Below, in pieces: positions 20,078 through 28,749 of a stretch of DNA of 64,000 nt. Source of the DNA: Lysinibacillus fusiformis. GTDB taxonomy: Bacteria > Bacillota > Bacilli > Bacillales_A > Planococcaceae. Where the stretch lies: the NCBI RefSeq assembly GCF_002845985.1, contig NZ_PDFK01000010.1, positions 1 to 64,000 of the forward strand, in the 5' to 3' direction. The position numbers and the translations under genes were made by a program. Below the pieces are notes generated by a model that did no database searches, was not told where the DNA came from, and worked only from the letters and a program-made list of their open reading frames with translations. How positions within the stretch are numbered: the stretch's first letter is position 1; the number at the start of each line of letters is the position of its first letter.

Positions 20078-20278
20078 TTAATTTTTCAATAGGTCATCAA
20101 TACATATTTGGCTATTTTCAATATAGTAAGTGGAACCAATTTGTTTCAATTGCTCACGATTCATATAATTCATACTTATTTTACCATCTAATGCGACACG
20201 CACCTCAAATAAATTTTCCTCTATTTGTGTGATTTCTAGCGAATTCATTCCATCCAGTTGGAAATTTACAGTTTTCAT
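20078..20278 (-). CDS. Small protein of unknown function
   Basis: A 66-residue protein starting MKTVNFQLDGMNSLEITQ. It alternates hydrophobic and polar residues, suggesting a small beta sheet, and ends in a helix (ICIDDLLKN). An AGTAGGTG ribosome site precedes the ATG; a GTG three codons earlier is possible. It lies outside the mobile element, on the chromosomal side. I do not recognise it. Confidence 0.6.
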   Translation of the reverse strand: MKTVNFQLDGMNSLEITQIEENLFEVRVALDGKISMNYMNREQLKQIGSTYYIENSQICIDDLLKN

Positions 20279-20322
20279 TTTGAACACCTACTTTATAATT
20301 ACTTCTCAATCAATGAATGCAA

Positions 20323-20350
20323 TAAAAAAATACCCCAAACAGACGGGGTA
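20323..20350 (-). terminator. Terminator hairpin
   Basis: TACCCC pairs with GGGGTA around an 8-nt loop and is followed on the minus strand by TTTTTTTAT. It lies ~45 nt before the small gene at 20078-20278 and would block transcripts arriving from the spo0A side. Confidence 0.75.
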
Positions 20351-20595
20351 GAAAAAATAAACTATTACCAAGCAGTATAACCAAAGTCATAAGTAAAATC
20401 TACTGTTGCCTTATTTGCCTATATTTTTATTTGATGTTTATGAAAAGGCGTAGCATTATCTTTTGCTTTTTTGCTGAAATTAAGGCTTAAGGTAACAAAG
20501 TTTAAGTACATGAGGGTACATTTTATAGAAAATAAACCAAGGCTTTTTTGCGGAACAATCCAACATATAACGGTCCATTTCGATTATAAGAAACA

Positions 20596-20643
20596 TAAAA
20601 ATACGCCTTTCTAAACAGTGGTTAAACTGTCTAAAAAAGGCGT
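20596..20643 (-). terminator. Original spo0A terminator, now displaced
   Basis: AACGCCTT and AAGGCGT close a long stem with inner ACAGT/ACTGT pairing, followed on the minus strand by ATTTTTATG. It is ~65 nt beyond the left copy of the spo0A 3' end, where the spo0A terminator belongs. The mobile element now puts it 16 kb from spo0A. A look-alike stands beside the intact gene (36664-36714). Confidence 0.75.
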
Positions 20644-20709
20644 TATAAAAATATGCAGTATAATTGCTATAATCAGTTTTTCTGTCAATGTCCGCTAAGA
20701 CTAGGCGTT

Positions 20710-20773
20710 TAGCTAGCCATCATATCAATGCGGATTTTGTCTGCGATCATGGCAATGAATTCACTATTTGTTG
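20710..20773. repeat. attL: Left attachment site (copy of spo0A 3' end)
   Basis: A 64-bp perfect direct repeat of 36806-36869, beginning TAGCTAGCCATC and ending TATTTGTTG. It encodes the last 20 residues of Spo0A on the minus strand and here would end in TAA. The sequences diverge immediately on both sides. Confidence 0.92.
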
Positions 20774-20817
20774 AGAGTAAAAACGGTAATTTAATGTCTA
20801 AAACAGTTATACCACGT

Positions 20818-20846
20818 AAGTTTACCGTATATTCTATCGGTAGCCT
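20818..20846. repeat. Left arm-type repeat of the attachment region
   Basis: AAGTTTACCG, ATATTCT and TAGCCT occur in this order here and at 36748-36775, in the same orientation, 44 nt inside the left core and 30 nt inside the right core. In the circular form they would flank the core, as integrase arm sites do. Confidence 0.6.
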
Positions 20847-20915
20847 TCGCAGTTTTTCTCGACTTGTATTTACCGATAATATTACAATAGGAAATTGAGG
20901 AAGTAAACATATATT

Positions 20916-21182
20916 TCATTTTTTTAATAAACGATTAATGTCATCTAAGATTCTACGTCTTTCTAAGAATTCTATTAATGCACGTATACCTTGGTTTTTG
21001 CTATTTTTCTTTCTCGTAACTTTCACCATTATAAAATAGGCTTCCGCATCTAATTCCGAAAAATAGTTTTTCCCTTCACTATCGGTTGCATAATCCTCTA
21101 TAAATTCCCTTATATCTACTAAATGTTCCTGCGTCGTTCTAACATTATGCTGAACTAAAGACGATATAATTTTGACATTCAT
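20916..21182 (-). CDS. Small element protein of unknown function
   Basis: An 88-residue, mainly helical protein with a charged C-terminal half (RRRILDDINRLLKK). AAAAGGAG lies 8 nt before the ATG. It is the last gene of the element before the left end, downstream of the short recombinase. Such a place is often taken by accessory genes, but the sequence gives no function. I do not recognise it. Confidence 0.65.
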   Translation of the reverse strand: MNVKIISSLVQHNVRTTQEHLVDIREFIEDYATDSEGKNYFSELDAEAYFIMVKVTRKKNSKNQGIRALIEFLERRRILDDINRLLKK

Positions 21183-21475
21183 AAAATCTCCTTTTCCGAC
21201 ACCAGTGCTTTAATATTATCGCGATGTAAAAAACTATACATGACCGGTAAATATTAAGCAACCCTAAATATCGTTCAAACCCTTGATACGACTGCGTTAG
21301 AAGTGCGTCACCTTATTTAAAACATCACATTATTCTATTTGCGTTGATTTTGCGTTAAAAGCATCTTTATATAGGAAGAAACTCGAATTCAAATTTTACC
21401 TTGAGGATTTATAAATACTATGTAGAAGTAGCAATCGGCAGAAAGGCGGATTATAGTGAATGAGCTTTGGGGGCA

Positions 21476-21517
21476 AAAAAAGAACGACCAACAAACGAAT
21501 TGAATCGCTGTTGATCG
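21476..21517 (-). terminator. Terminator after the short recombinase
   Basis: Minus-strand CGATCAACA and TGTTGGTCG form a 9-bp stem with one G-U pair, followed by TTCTTTTTTTG, just past the recombinase stop. The rest of 21183-21522 shows no gene; it would hold the promoter of the 88-residue gene. Confidence 0.8.
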
Positions 21518-21522
21518 TGTTA

Positions 21523-22104
21523 TTAAAAGAATGAAACGTTTTTAATACTTTGTTTAATTCGTTCGTCAGTCATTCCGATGTAACGAAGCGTTGTCTTTTG
21601 CGAACTATGATTAAAGATTTCCATTAGCGTTGCTATGTCGTTAGTAGCGTTGTAATAAGTGTAACCGAACGTCTTGCGCATTGTGTGAGAACCAACGGAA
21701 TGATTGCCGATTTGATCGCCAGCAGCAATAATAATGCGATAAGCTTGTGTCGTGCTAATATGTGCGTCGCCTTTACGTGACGGGAATAAGTACGTCGTTC
21801 CTGGCGGCAATGTATCGACATAGTCTGCGATAGCTACCATTAGCTGATCGAGGTGGACAGTGCGTTCCTTCTTCGTCTTACCTTCCCGAATCTTAAACGA
21901 CGACTTCCCCTTTACTTGTTCGACTCTAAGCGCAACTAAATCCCCGCATCGTAAGCCGGTAGAAATGCCGAGCTTGAAAAGTAGCTGATTGCGTAGACCA
22001 AATTCCGTCCTACCTAACGCATCTAACATCTCACGTATTTCTTCTTTCGATTTTAACGGCTGCACATCGATTAACATGCCTTTTTTCTCGTTATGATTAG
22101 CCAT
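21523..22104 (-). CDS. Short tyrosine recombinase without arm-binding domain
   Basis: A 193-residue catalytic-domain-only phage integrase family protein. The active-site set is visible: Arg in STGLRCGDLVALR, Lys in EGKTKKER, HxxR in SHTMRKTFG, His in IFNHSSQKTT and the Tyr nucleophile in TLRYIGMTD. The start is ATG at 22104 with AAAGGAG 8 nt upstream; the longer frame crosses a repeat-rich leader. The N-terminal core-binding domain of normal integrases is largely missing. Similar short recombinases occur near terminase genes in Bacillus prophages. It may resolve multimers or process DNA rather than integrate the element. Confidence 0.85.
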   Translation of the reverse strand: MANHNEKKGMLIDVQPLKSKEEIREMLDALGRTEFGLRNQLLFKLGISTGLRCGDLVALRVEQVKGKSSFKIREGKTKKERTVHLDQLMVAIADYVDTLPPGTTYLFPSRKGDAHISTTQAYRIIIAAGDQIGNHSVGSHTMRKTFGYTYYNATNDIATLMEIFNHSSQKTTLRYIGMTDERIKQSIKNVSFF

Positions 22105-22121
22105 AATTACGCTCCTTTTTA

Positions 22122-22240
22122 ATGTATCCTTTTTATCGTTATATCTAAAATAGCATACATTCGATAGATGCGCAATTATCAAACGTCTATATATCAACGT
22201 TTTATATGTATCCTTTTCATAAAAAGCATACATTCGAGAG
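22122..22240. repeat. Duplicated leader with ATGTATCC / GCATACAT arms
   Basis: Two direct copies (22122-22168 and 22206-22240), each opening with ATGTATCCTTTT and closing with GCATACATTCGA. The ATGTAT and ATACAT ends are inverted within each copy. They lie just upstream of the short recombinase and could be its own binding sites or operators. Confidence 0.55.
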
Positions 22241-22423
22241 GTTGCCGATTGCCTACCTTTTGCATTAACGATATAGTGCGTTGAAACTGCGTCATATCGA
22301 ACCGTGGAGATTTGAGACACCCTCGCGCGCCAGCCCTGTGTGCCCGATGATTTCGGTATAAAACGGCATTATTACGTTTTAAGAACTGCGTCAACTTTAC
22401 GTCGTCTATCCGATAGTAGACAT

Positions 22424-22455
22424 AAAAAAAGGCGGACACACCCAAAGGTATGCCC
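22424..22455 (-). terminator. Terminator after the small-terminase-like gene
   Basis: Minus-strand GGGCATACC and GGTGTGTCC form a 9-bp stem with G-U pairs and a 4-nt loop, followed by GCCTTTTTTT. It separates the structural block from the short recombinase. Confidence 0.8.
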
Positions 22456-22479
22456 GTTAATTGTTACGTTAGTTCTGCG

Positions 22480-22920
22480 TTATAACGTTGATTGGCGTAG
22501 ACGTTCAATTTCCGCCTTGACCTTGTCGACATCCAATGTATCAGCAAGCGACTGTTCATGCGTTACTACTTCTCGCTTATCAACTAATTTACCATTGATC
22601 TTATAAAATAGTTCTAGCGCTTTAATCGCTGCCATTCCGTTGTTACTCGTTCCTTGAATAAGGCGGACTAACTGTGCGTCAGCCAGTGAACGGTAGCTAT
22701 CCAATTTTGTATCGCTAATAGCAGCCATATACTGAACAAACGCCGGCTCTTTACGCCACTCGTACAAAGTACGAATCCCGATTCCTAGTTCGCCAGCGAT
22801 TGATTCATACGTTGCCTTCTCACCTTTTGGCGCATATTCTCGTTCTAATAATAATTCCGCCGCTGTCATTTTAGCGGGCGTTAGCTTCGCCTTTAATCCG
22901 CCTAGTGTAAGTTTTGCCAT
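22480..22920 (-). CDS. Small-terminase-like helix-turn-helix protein (phBC6A51 homeodomain type)
   Basis: A 146-residue protein whose first half holds a homeodomain-like helix-turn-helix (ESIAGELGIGIRTLYEWRK, about residues 40-60). A helical segment follows, then a coiled-coil C-terminus (DVDKVKAEIERLRQ). This is the layout of the phBC6A51-type putative small terminase or DNA-binding proteins of Bacillus phages. No large terminase is found in the element, so if it recognises pac DNA it must work with a helper enzyme. Its start overlaps the upstream gene by 19 nt. Confidence 0.65.
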   Translation of the reverse strand: MAKLTLGGLKAKLTPAKMTAAELLLEREYAPKGEKATYESIAGELGIGIRTLYEWRKEPAFVQYMAAISDTKLDSYRSLADAQLVRLIQGTSNNGMAAIKALELFYKINGKLVDKREVVTHEQSLADTLDVDKVKAEIERLRQSTL

Positions 22921-23417
22921 TGTTTAATCTCCTTCATTTTCTGCGTTAAATATGCGTTATAATCTCCTGTGTAATCTAAGCGCTCCATCTCATTCCAATA
23001 AGGTTCATACTTATCAGCTACGACACTTGTAATATGGTTTGCGGCAAATAGCGGTGATCCTTTTTGTCCTGTAGCTTGACCTGTTATTTGACGTAAATAG
23101 TATTCCATCATCAAGCAATCGACACTAAGACTAATATCAACACAATGTTTAGCCACATCTAACGCCTCAATCCATCCGTTTAACTTTTCAGTTGCCTCTA
23201 ACACAAGCCATTCGTTTGTCTGTAATAAAATTTCCGCATACGACAACAAGAACGCCTTCACATCTTTTTCATATCGCTGATACACCTCGTATGCGAAGTA
23301 ATCACTAACCTTTTTCAAATCTAATACACAATACCCACGCTCAATATCTGCAGCACTCTTTTCTTCTTTTAAGCGTTTTAAGTCTGCGCGGATACGTTCA
23401 ATATCAAGAGTCGTCAT
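22902..23417 (-). CDS. Element protein of unknown function
   Basis: A 171-residue, acidic, helical protein. The start MTTLDIERIRADLKRLKEE is chosen because GAGGAG lies 8 nt upstream; an ATG five codons earlier is less well placed. The N-terminus is coiled-coil-like, and the centre has hydrophobic helices without a clear membrane span. It sits between the tape measure and the small-terminase-like gene and overlaps the latter, so a structural or packaging role is possible, but I recognise no family. Confidence 0.65.
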   Translation of the reverse strand: MTTLDIERIRADLKRLKEEKSAADIERGYCVLDLKKVSDYFAYEVYQRYEKDVKAFLLSYAEILLQTNEWLVLEATEKLNGWIEALDVAKHCVDISLSVDCLMMEYYLRQITGQATGQKGSPLFAANHITSVVADKYEPYWNEMERLDYTGDYNAYLTQKMKEIKQWQNLH

Positions 23418-23445
23418 TTCGTCACTCCTCATTTCGTTTTATTAG

Positions 23446-23480
23446 AAAAAGCAGGCACGCTATGAAAGCCGATGCCCGCC
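23446..23480 (-). terminator. Hairpin after the tape-measure gene
   Basis: GGCA and TGCC close an interrupted stem with inner CG pairs, followed on the minus strand by TGCTTTTTCT. It resembles the terminator at 22424-22455 in layout but the pairing is weaker. Confidence 0.5.
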
Positions 23481-23488
23481 CGTTTATC

Positions 23489-25765
23489 CTAACTTACTTG
23501 TACCATTTCTCTCTCTATTGCCTTCGCTAATTTGTACGCAATCACGTCGATATCAGCATCTTCGCGTATTACAATGCTATCAGCTAACTTCGCGATAGTG
23601 ATTCCGCCTCTAGTTTGTCCATTACGGTAAGCATCAGCCTCTTGGCGATTAAGCACGGCCTCACCCTTGTGTAAAACGGCTCTGTATCCGTCATACCTAA
23701 CGTTGTCTAAACCGTGATAGTGCGAGCCGTCCGGTTTACTGTTGCCTCCGCCTGGTATTAATTTCTTCGCCCAACTAACGGCTCCTGAACCGATTTTACC
23801 GATCCAGTCCGGCACTTTAATCTTGCCTAAAATCGATGCAAACTCTTTAAGATAGCCTGCTGCTGTACTAATCCAGCCACCTACCGTTTTGAATGCTGGA
23901 GTCAGTGCTTTTACGATTTCTGTCGCTGCTCCGAACGCTTGTGTAAATGCGCCCGCCAGAAATGCGACGAATGGTCCGATGATTGTGTCCCAAGCTAGAC
24001 GTAATACTGCGAAAGTTGCCCCGATAACAGCGCCAAATAGCTCTAACACAGGACCTACGACTGTCCAAAGCATCTGAAACGACTTCATAACGAAGTTAAT
24101 CGCAGGCGCTAATACGTTATTCCAAGCCAGCATCGCAATGTCGGCTACGATTTTTAGTGCGTTGCCCAAAGCGCCAAGTATCGGCTGCGCTGCGGTCCAA
24201 AGGGATTGAATAATAGGCACTACGTAGCCAACGATATTAGAAAAGACGCTCGTAATCTGCTCTTTCACAGTAGCAAAACGCGTTACAATAGCGTCAATTG
24301 CTTCAGGCGATATTAACGTTTCAAGTACGCCTCTGAATCCGCCTGTCTTGAACGCAGTCATTAATCCGGAAATCTTCGCCTTGATTCCGTCAACCGCCGA
24401 ATTAACTTTCGCTGCAATATCTGGCGGGAATATTGCGTTGATTAAGCCGCCTGTTCCGCCTGTCTTGAATGCGGACATTAGCGTTTTAACCTTGCCGACT
24501 ATGCCGTCGATAGCACCTCGGAATATCTCGCTATTATCGTATAGAGTTTTAAAACCAAATATAAGTCCGGTTATACCGGCTGCAATCAATCCGATTGGAC
24601 TTGCGACAAATGCTAAGGCCATTCCAACCAATTTGACGATTCCAACGACTGCTAGTATGGATCCAGCAACTAACGCAAATGTTCCTATTACCTTCGCTAC
24701 TTTGATGACTGATGGTCCAATCGTTTGCCATACTTGATACAACGACTTTACTACGCTAAATACCTTCGACAAACCATTGGCTGCTATCTTCACGAAGCTA
24801 TGCGCCTTGTTTTCGAGCTTTTCAAATGTCTTTGAGTTAACGAAGCCAATAAACTGGTCAAACAGCGGTTCAAACACCCGTTTGGCACTACTCTTAAATA
24901 CCGTTACAGCTTGCGAGAAAGTCATAGGCATATTACCGAATTTCTCCTCTATCTCGTCTGCAGCATTAAATAAGGATCGCTTAATTAAATCCGCCGTAAT
25001 AGTACCTTCTGAACTCATTTCCTTTAACGCTCCCATACTCACGCCTGCAGTATTTGAGATTGCTTGTGCTAATAAAGGTGCGTTCTCCATGATTGACCTA
25101 AATTCATCGCCTTGAAGCTTCCCTGACGCCATGGCTTGAGTTAATTGATACATACCCGATTCCATTTCCTGTTGTCCAGCACCACTGACCGAAAAGGATT
25201 TCGTCATCAATTCTGTAAACCTAATAGCTTCATCGTTACTTGAAAAAGCGTCCTTTGCAAGTAGGTTCAATTTAGCTACACTGGATGCCATTTCATCATA
25301 GGATGACCGGCTCCGTCGGGACGCCTTGAATATCTTATCTTGTAACTGTGATTGTGTTTGCAGTCCATCATTAATGTTAGCTAGGCGAGCGTTGATATTC
25401 GAATATGAGTCTGCAGCTTGAGTAAAATTGCTAAATCCACTCGCTAATCCTGATGCAGTCAAGAACGCACTTGCAATGCCGAGTATAGCAGTCTGAGTTC
25501 CTCCCAATGACGCGCTTAAGCCGTTAGTTCCAACGCGTAGACTATTAACGCGTGTAGCTAACGAGCCAGTAGCGTTTGTCGCTCGGCTGGTCTCCGATAC
25601 AAATCGCCCCATCGAATCGTGTAGCCGACCGTTAGCATCTCGATATAAGTTCGAACTTTGCGTAGCTGAACGAGTTGTTCGATTCATTCGGTCCATCATC
25701 TGTGTGATTCTTCTAAGACGTGAGCTACCTTGGTCTCTTATACGAAATACAGCAGTTAAATTCAT
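23489..25765 (-). CDS. Phage tail tape measure protein
   Basis: A 758-residue protein with the tape-measure N-terminal domain (KLQGDEFRSIMENAPLLAQA, about residue 220). Two or three hydrophobic helices follow near residues 350-410 (GSILAVVGIVKLVGMALAFV), then long Ala/Val-rich helices. The C-terminal signature is GLDNVRYDGYRAVLHKGEAVL (one residue over the quoted limit is omitted at the end in databases; the key part is HKGEAV). The repeated short motif LMSAFKTGG / LMTAFKTGG is visible. By the usual length rule this would set a tail of roughly 100 nm. The gene follows the gp10-like gene after 3 nt. It is the longest gene of the element. Confidence 0.92.
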   Translation of the reverse strand: MNLTAVFRIRDQGSSRLRRITQMMDRMNRTTRSATQSSNLYRDANGRLHDSMGRFVSETSRATNATGSLATRVNSLRVGTNGLSASLGGTQTAILGIASAFLTASGLASGFSNFTQAADSYSNINARLANINDGLQTQSQLQDKIFKASRRSRSSYDEMASSVAKLNLLAKDAFSSNDEAIRFTELMTKSFSVSGAGQQEMESGMYQLTQAMASGKLQGDEFRSIMENAPLLAQAISNTAGVSMGALKEMSSEGTITADLIKRSLFNAADEIEEKFGNMPMTFSQAVTVFKSSAKRVFEPLFDQFIGFVNSKTFEKLENKAHSFVKIAANGLSKVFSVVKSLYQVWQTIGPSVIKVAKVIGTFALVAGSILAVVGIVKLVGMALAFVASPIGLIAAGITGLIFGFKTLYDNSEIFRGAIDGIVGKVKTLMSAFKTGGTGGLINAIFPPDIAAKVNSAVDGIKAKISGLMTAFKTGGFRGVLETLISPEAIDAIVTRFATVKEQITSVFSNIVGYVVPIIQSLWTAAQPILGALGNALKIVADIAMLAWNNVLAPAINFVMKSFQMLWTVVGPVLELFGAVIGATFAVLRLAWDTIIGPFVAFLAGAFTQAFGAATEIVKALTPAFKTVGGWISTAAGYLKEFASILGKIKVPDWIGKIGSGAVSWAKKLIPGGGNSKPDGSHYHGLDNVRYDGYRAVLHKGEAVLNRQEADAYRNGQTRGGITIAKLADSIVIREDADIDVIAYKLAKAIEREMVQVS

Positions 25766-25768
25766 AAA

Positions 25769-26206
25769 CTACCACCCCGCTCTTCTAAATTCGGCACTTA
25801 GTTCTCTTTCAAGCCACTGCCGCCATTTTTCTTGATTATCTCTTGCTGGTTTTTCGAGAAATTTCTTTTCGCCAGTTACGGCTTTACCGTTCGATTCATG
25901 AATGTAATAAGCATAATTAAATCGTTTATCGTTATATTTTTTGCGTCCTGTCTTTTGAGATGTTAGTACGCTAGGACCTCTCGTTGAATTTGCGCCTGCT
26001 TCTACTCCAACTTCGTTTCCGCCCGAGAATATTTCAGTGTAAATCTGACGACGAAGATTACCCGTATCAATAGGTGCAACATCTACTGCCTCAGCACGCC
26101 AGTCATTTTTAATGTCTGTAAGGCCTATTTCTAACGCTCGGCCAATTGCTTCGGGCGATCTCGCTAATGCCTGGTTTAATTGAGATAAATCCAAATTAAA
26201 TTCCAT
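25769..26206 (-). CDS. HK97 gp10-like tail/head-tail joining protein
   Basis: A 145-residue protein of the gp10/tail-completion type: an N-terminal helix (SPEAIGRALEIGLTDIKNDW), the AVDVAPIDTGNLRRQI motif that marks the family, then strands and YAYYIHESNGKAV. The start MEFNLDLSQ is placed behind GGTGG; a GTG four codons earlier also exists. It overlaps the upstream gene and lies 3 nt from the tape-measure start. In complete phages it joins head and tail tube. Confidence 0.8.
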   Translation of the reverse strand: MEFNLDLSQLNQALARSPEAIGRALEIGLTDIKNDWRAEAVDVAPIDTGNLRRQIYTEIFSGGNEVGVEAGANSTRGPSVLTSQKTGRKKYNDKRFNYAYYIHESNGKAVTGEKKFLEKPARDNQEKWRQWLERELSAEFRRAGW

Positions 26207-26492
26207 ACGATTTTCCACCGTTCATATCACTGAGAATAAAATCAAACTCTTTGCAAACGCGTTTAAATTCCTCTTGGACCTCTTGTCCTTCTACTTGGAT
26301 AATTGCTAGATTGAGCGCCTCTAGTATCTTTCCTGCTGCTAATGACCACTGCGCATCACTTACTACAACCCGTAACAATAAAGGCTTAATATCGTTCGCA
26401 TAGCGAATGTAATCAGCACTAACTTTAAATTTGTGCTTATCGATATAGTTAACGGCACCGCCAGCTTTTGCTACTATTTGCTTACTGTTCAT
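26196..26492 (-). CDS. Element protein upstream of the tail genes
   Basis: A 98-residue protein beginning MNSKQIVAKAGGAVNYID, with mixed helix and strand content and no recognised family. GGGGGATATAAGG precedes the ATG. Its position and size fit a tail assembly chaperone or minor tail component, but I see no slippery site or motif that proves it. It overlaps the gp10-like gene. Confidence 0.6.
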   Translation of the reverse strand: MNSKQIVAKAGGAVNYIDKHKFKVSADYIRYANDIKPLLLRVVVSDAQWSLAAGKILEALNLAIIQVEGQEVQEEFKRVCKEFDFILSDMNGGKSYGI

Positions 26493-26541
26493 CCCTTATA
26501 TCCCCCTTCGTTTCTATGAATAGAAAAATGCACAACGTCGG

Positions 26542-26775
26542 TTAAACGTCATGCCTTTCGTTAATATTGCGATATTCCGCATTTGTGTCTGTCGTTACAT
26601 CTTCATCAACTAATAACCTTTTCGCTTTTGCGAACAATACACGGTCTGCGAGTCGTCCTGAACTTTGAGCTACAGTCGCAAATTGCACGAGTTCGTCAAT
26701 TGTTACTGGTTCACTTTTTAATACTTTTTTATCTAATGTTGAACGTAATACTTGATGATTTTTAGCTATTGTCAT
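26542..26775 (-). CDS. Small element protein
   Basis: A 77-residue, charged protein (LDKKVLKSEPVTIDELVQF near the N-terminus), with AGGTAGG before the ATG. Its start lies 2 nt from the stop of the upstream 229-residue gene, so it is co-translated. Unknown function. Confidence 0.6.
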   Translation of the reverse strand: MTIAKNHQVLRSTLDKKVLKSEPVTIDELVQFATVAQSSGRLADRVLFAKAKRLLVDEDVTTDTNAEYRNINERHDV

Positions 26776-26777
26776 AT

Positions 26778-27467
26778 TTATTTACCTACCTTTTTTGTTG
26801 TTTTTGGTGCTACCGCGATATAAAAATCCGCATCAGCATCTTGTTTAATCTGATCAATCTTGCCGGAATAATCTCTAAGCTCTCCAAAAAGTCTACTTAT
26901 TCCCGACGGAACACCCTGTCCACCAAAGAATTCAAAATACTTTGTTGGATGAATAACCCCTTCAATATAGCGAGTTCTGCCAGTAGTTTTATTTGCCTGA
27001 GACATTTCCTTCATTTCTGCATATAAAGGATCGTACTCATCTGAAATCCTATGATGATCGATTAATGCAGATTTCAGTAAATCTCTCGCTAAATCTAATT
27101 TTGCTTGCACAGTAGGCACGTACTCTGACTGAACTTTCGGACAAAACTCGCTACGATAGGTATTAACGACCTGTACCGGCGAAATTTCGACTACCGGCAA
27201 AGCCTGCATTGCAAGTTTATAATCTCGTTCTCTCCGGGCAATGACTTCTTTTTGCAATGTAATATCGTCGTCAATCTTTGCTAGCTCCGCTGTTTTATCC
27301 TCGCCCTTGCCTACCGATTCTGTAAAAGTATGTTCATACTGCTTCTCGAGTTCTCGCAATCGAGATTTAGCGTCATCCCATGCTTTCAAATACTCACTAA
27401 GCTTAGTTGATCGCTCTCTATGTTCCTCTTTATATTGGTCTAGTAGTTCAAAATTAAATATTTGCAT
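26778..27467 (-). CDS. Coiled-coil element protein
   Basis: A 229-residue protein with a charged coiled coil over residues 8-90 (YKEEHRERSTKLSEYLKAW and following). A less regular C-terminal part contains FEFFGGQGVPSGISRLFGEL. AAAAGGAG precedes the ATG, and it overlaps the preceding gene by 14 nt. It could be a scaffolding or structural protein because it comes just before the tail genes, but nothing in it is diagnostic. Confidence 0.6.
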   Translation of the reverse strand: MQIFNFELLDQYKEEHRERSTKLSEYLKAWDDAKSRLRELEKQYEHTFTESVGKGEDKTAELAKIDDDITLQKEVIARRERDYKLAMQALPVVEISPVQVVNTYRSEFCPKVQSEYVPTVQAKLDLARDLLKSALIDHHRISDEYDPLYAEMKEMSQANKTTGRTRYIEGVIHPTKYFEFFGGQGVPSGISRLFGELRDYSGKIDQIKQDADADFYIAVAPKTTKKVGK

Positions 27468-27870
27468 ATTCTGTCTCCTTTTTTAACCACGCTATCAAGC
27501 GCTCTAATTTTTTGATAATAAAAAGACGCCACTTTGCTAAGTGTTGCGCCTCTGCTTCCGTATTTAGTTCATAAATCTCGACTAATTCGTCGTATGCACG
27601 GTCAATATACGTTTTTGTTTCATCAAGCTCGCGTCGATAAATTATCGGCATATCACATACGATTAAATCACGATAAAGCTGTTGGCTGTCCGTTTCAAGG
27701 CTATCAAGCTGTAAATCTATAACCAAGTCGATTACGTCAATTACAGTATCAAAAGGCCGCGAAATCGAAGCAATTTCGTGTGATATTCCTCTATTATTGT
27801 CCTGATAAACAAGTAACGTAATAAAACGCGTCGATTCAACGTCATGTAGCGATAGAAAACCGAATCTCAT
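27454..27870 (-). CDS. Element protein of unknown function
   Basis: A 138-residue acidic protein, beta-like at the start (FITLLVYQDNNRG) and strongly helical at the end (EAQHLAKWRLFIIKKLERL). Its ATG directly follows the TAA of the 50-residue gene, and no good ribosome site is visible. Translation probably depends on coupling to that small gene. I do not recognise it. Confidence 0.6.
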   Translation of the reverse strand: MRFGFLSLHDVESTRFITLLVYQDNNRGISHEIASISRPFDTVIDVIDLVIDLQLDSLETDSQQLYRDLIVCDMPIIYRRELDETKTYIDRAYDELVEIYELNTEAEAQHLAKWRLFIIKKLERLIAWLKKETEYANI

Positions 27871-28023
27871 TTAATAAAACACCATGCCATTAATTACTCG
27901 CGGCCTTGGCGGTCGCTGTCCGTGGATTTCGATTCCATTTTTGTTAAACTGTTTCTTTCGTCGTTTCGGCTTTGCTCGGTTACCTTCTCCATGATAATTA
28001 GATGAATACGTTTTACGCTCCAT
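27871..28023 (-). CDS. 50-residue basic protein
   Basis: Starts MERKTYSSNYHGEGNRAKP and is rich in Arg, Lys and Pro (RRKKQ, RPPRPR). AAGGGGTG lies 11 nt upstream. Its stop codon abuts the next start (TAAATG), typical of coupled genes, which supports that it is real despite its size. The basic composition suggests nucleic-acid binding. Unknown family. Confidence 0.6.
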   Translation of the reverse strand: MERKTYSSNYHGEGNRAKPKRRKKQFNKNGIEIHGQRPPRPRVINGMVFY

Positions 28024-28124
28024 ATCGTTGCTGACACCCCTTAAAATTTGATACGTATATTGACATAAACTCGTTATAACGCCTTTAATTTAGACGTTAA
28101 ATTTAAAAGTTAATAGTATTTATC

Positions 28125-28397
28125 CTAGCCACTTTCCTCGAGCCAATATGAAGGCACTATCGCAGAATCATGTACACTCTCGTTAATGCGTTTTTCAATA
28201 CGTTTCGCTGCTCGATAGTTCGACTCAGGCACACGCCACTGTAAACCGATGAGTTTTCCGTTCTTTTGATATGTCGCTGTAATATCCCAATCGCGTGATC
28301 GTTTAATGTTGCGGATTTCACGTTCATGCACCGTGTCTATATAGAGTGCAAATGTTGCTTCTGTCTGCCTCCAAAGTTCAGCGGTAATCTTAGTCAT
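28125..28397 (-). CDS. Small element protein
   Basis: A 90-residue protein with alternating charged helices and one possible small sheet (WDITATYQKNGKLIGLQWRV). A Shine-Dalgarno (AAAAGGGGATG) overlaps the start. It lies between the helix-turn-helix regulator and the structural block. I do not recognise it. Confidence 0.55.
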   Translation of the reverse strand: MTKITAELWRQTEATFALYIDTVHEREIRNIKRSRDWDITATYQKNGKLIGLQWRVPESNYRAAKRIEKRINESVHDSAIVPSYWLEESG

Positions 28398-28444
28398 CCC
28401 CTTTTACAATTATTTAGCCAAGCTCAACACTTTACGTTTGATAA

Positions 28445-28687
28445 TTAATGTGTTATTGTGTAATCATGGATAATTCCATTTATTTTTTCGAAGTCGCGCA
28501 AAAAAGCAACGAATTCATCTGTAATTTCAAACTGTCGAGTGATAGCAGCTAATAACGCAGCTGACGGATATTTACGCATGTTCTCTACTTCACTAATTGT
28601 TGTTCGAGCGAAGCCGATTTTTGTAGCGAACTTTTCTTGAGTCAAACCATGATACGAACGTAGCGCTTTAATCGTGTGCGGTTTCAT
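28445..28687 (-). CDS. XRE-family helix-turn-helix regulator
   Basis: An 80-residue single-domain regulator. The XRE helix-turn-helix is LTQEKFATKIGFARTTISEV (residues 15-35). AGGAGG lies 9 nt before the ATG; a GTG one codon upstream is also possible. It is embedded in the early-to-late part of the minus-strand operon, where a control protein for the tail block would fit. Its operator was not found. Confidence 0.8.
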   Translation of the reverse strand: MKPHTIKALRSYHGLTQEKFATKIGFARTTISEVENMRKYPSAALLAAITRQFEITDEFVAFLRDFEKINGIIHDYTITH

Positions 28688-28749
28688 CACTTGTCCTCCT
28701 TTGTATTTAATTGTTCAATTTTGACACTAAGTGCATAAAATAAAATGGG

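Noticed and set aside
20078-20278. Small gene as part of the mobile element
   Set aside because: It lies outside the left attachment copy and beyond the displaced spo0A terminator.
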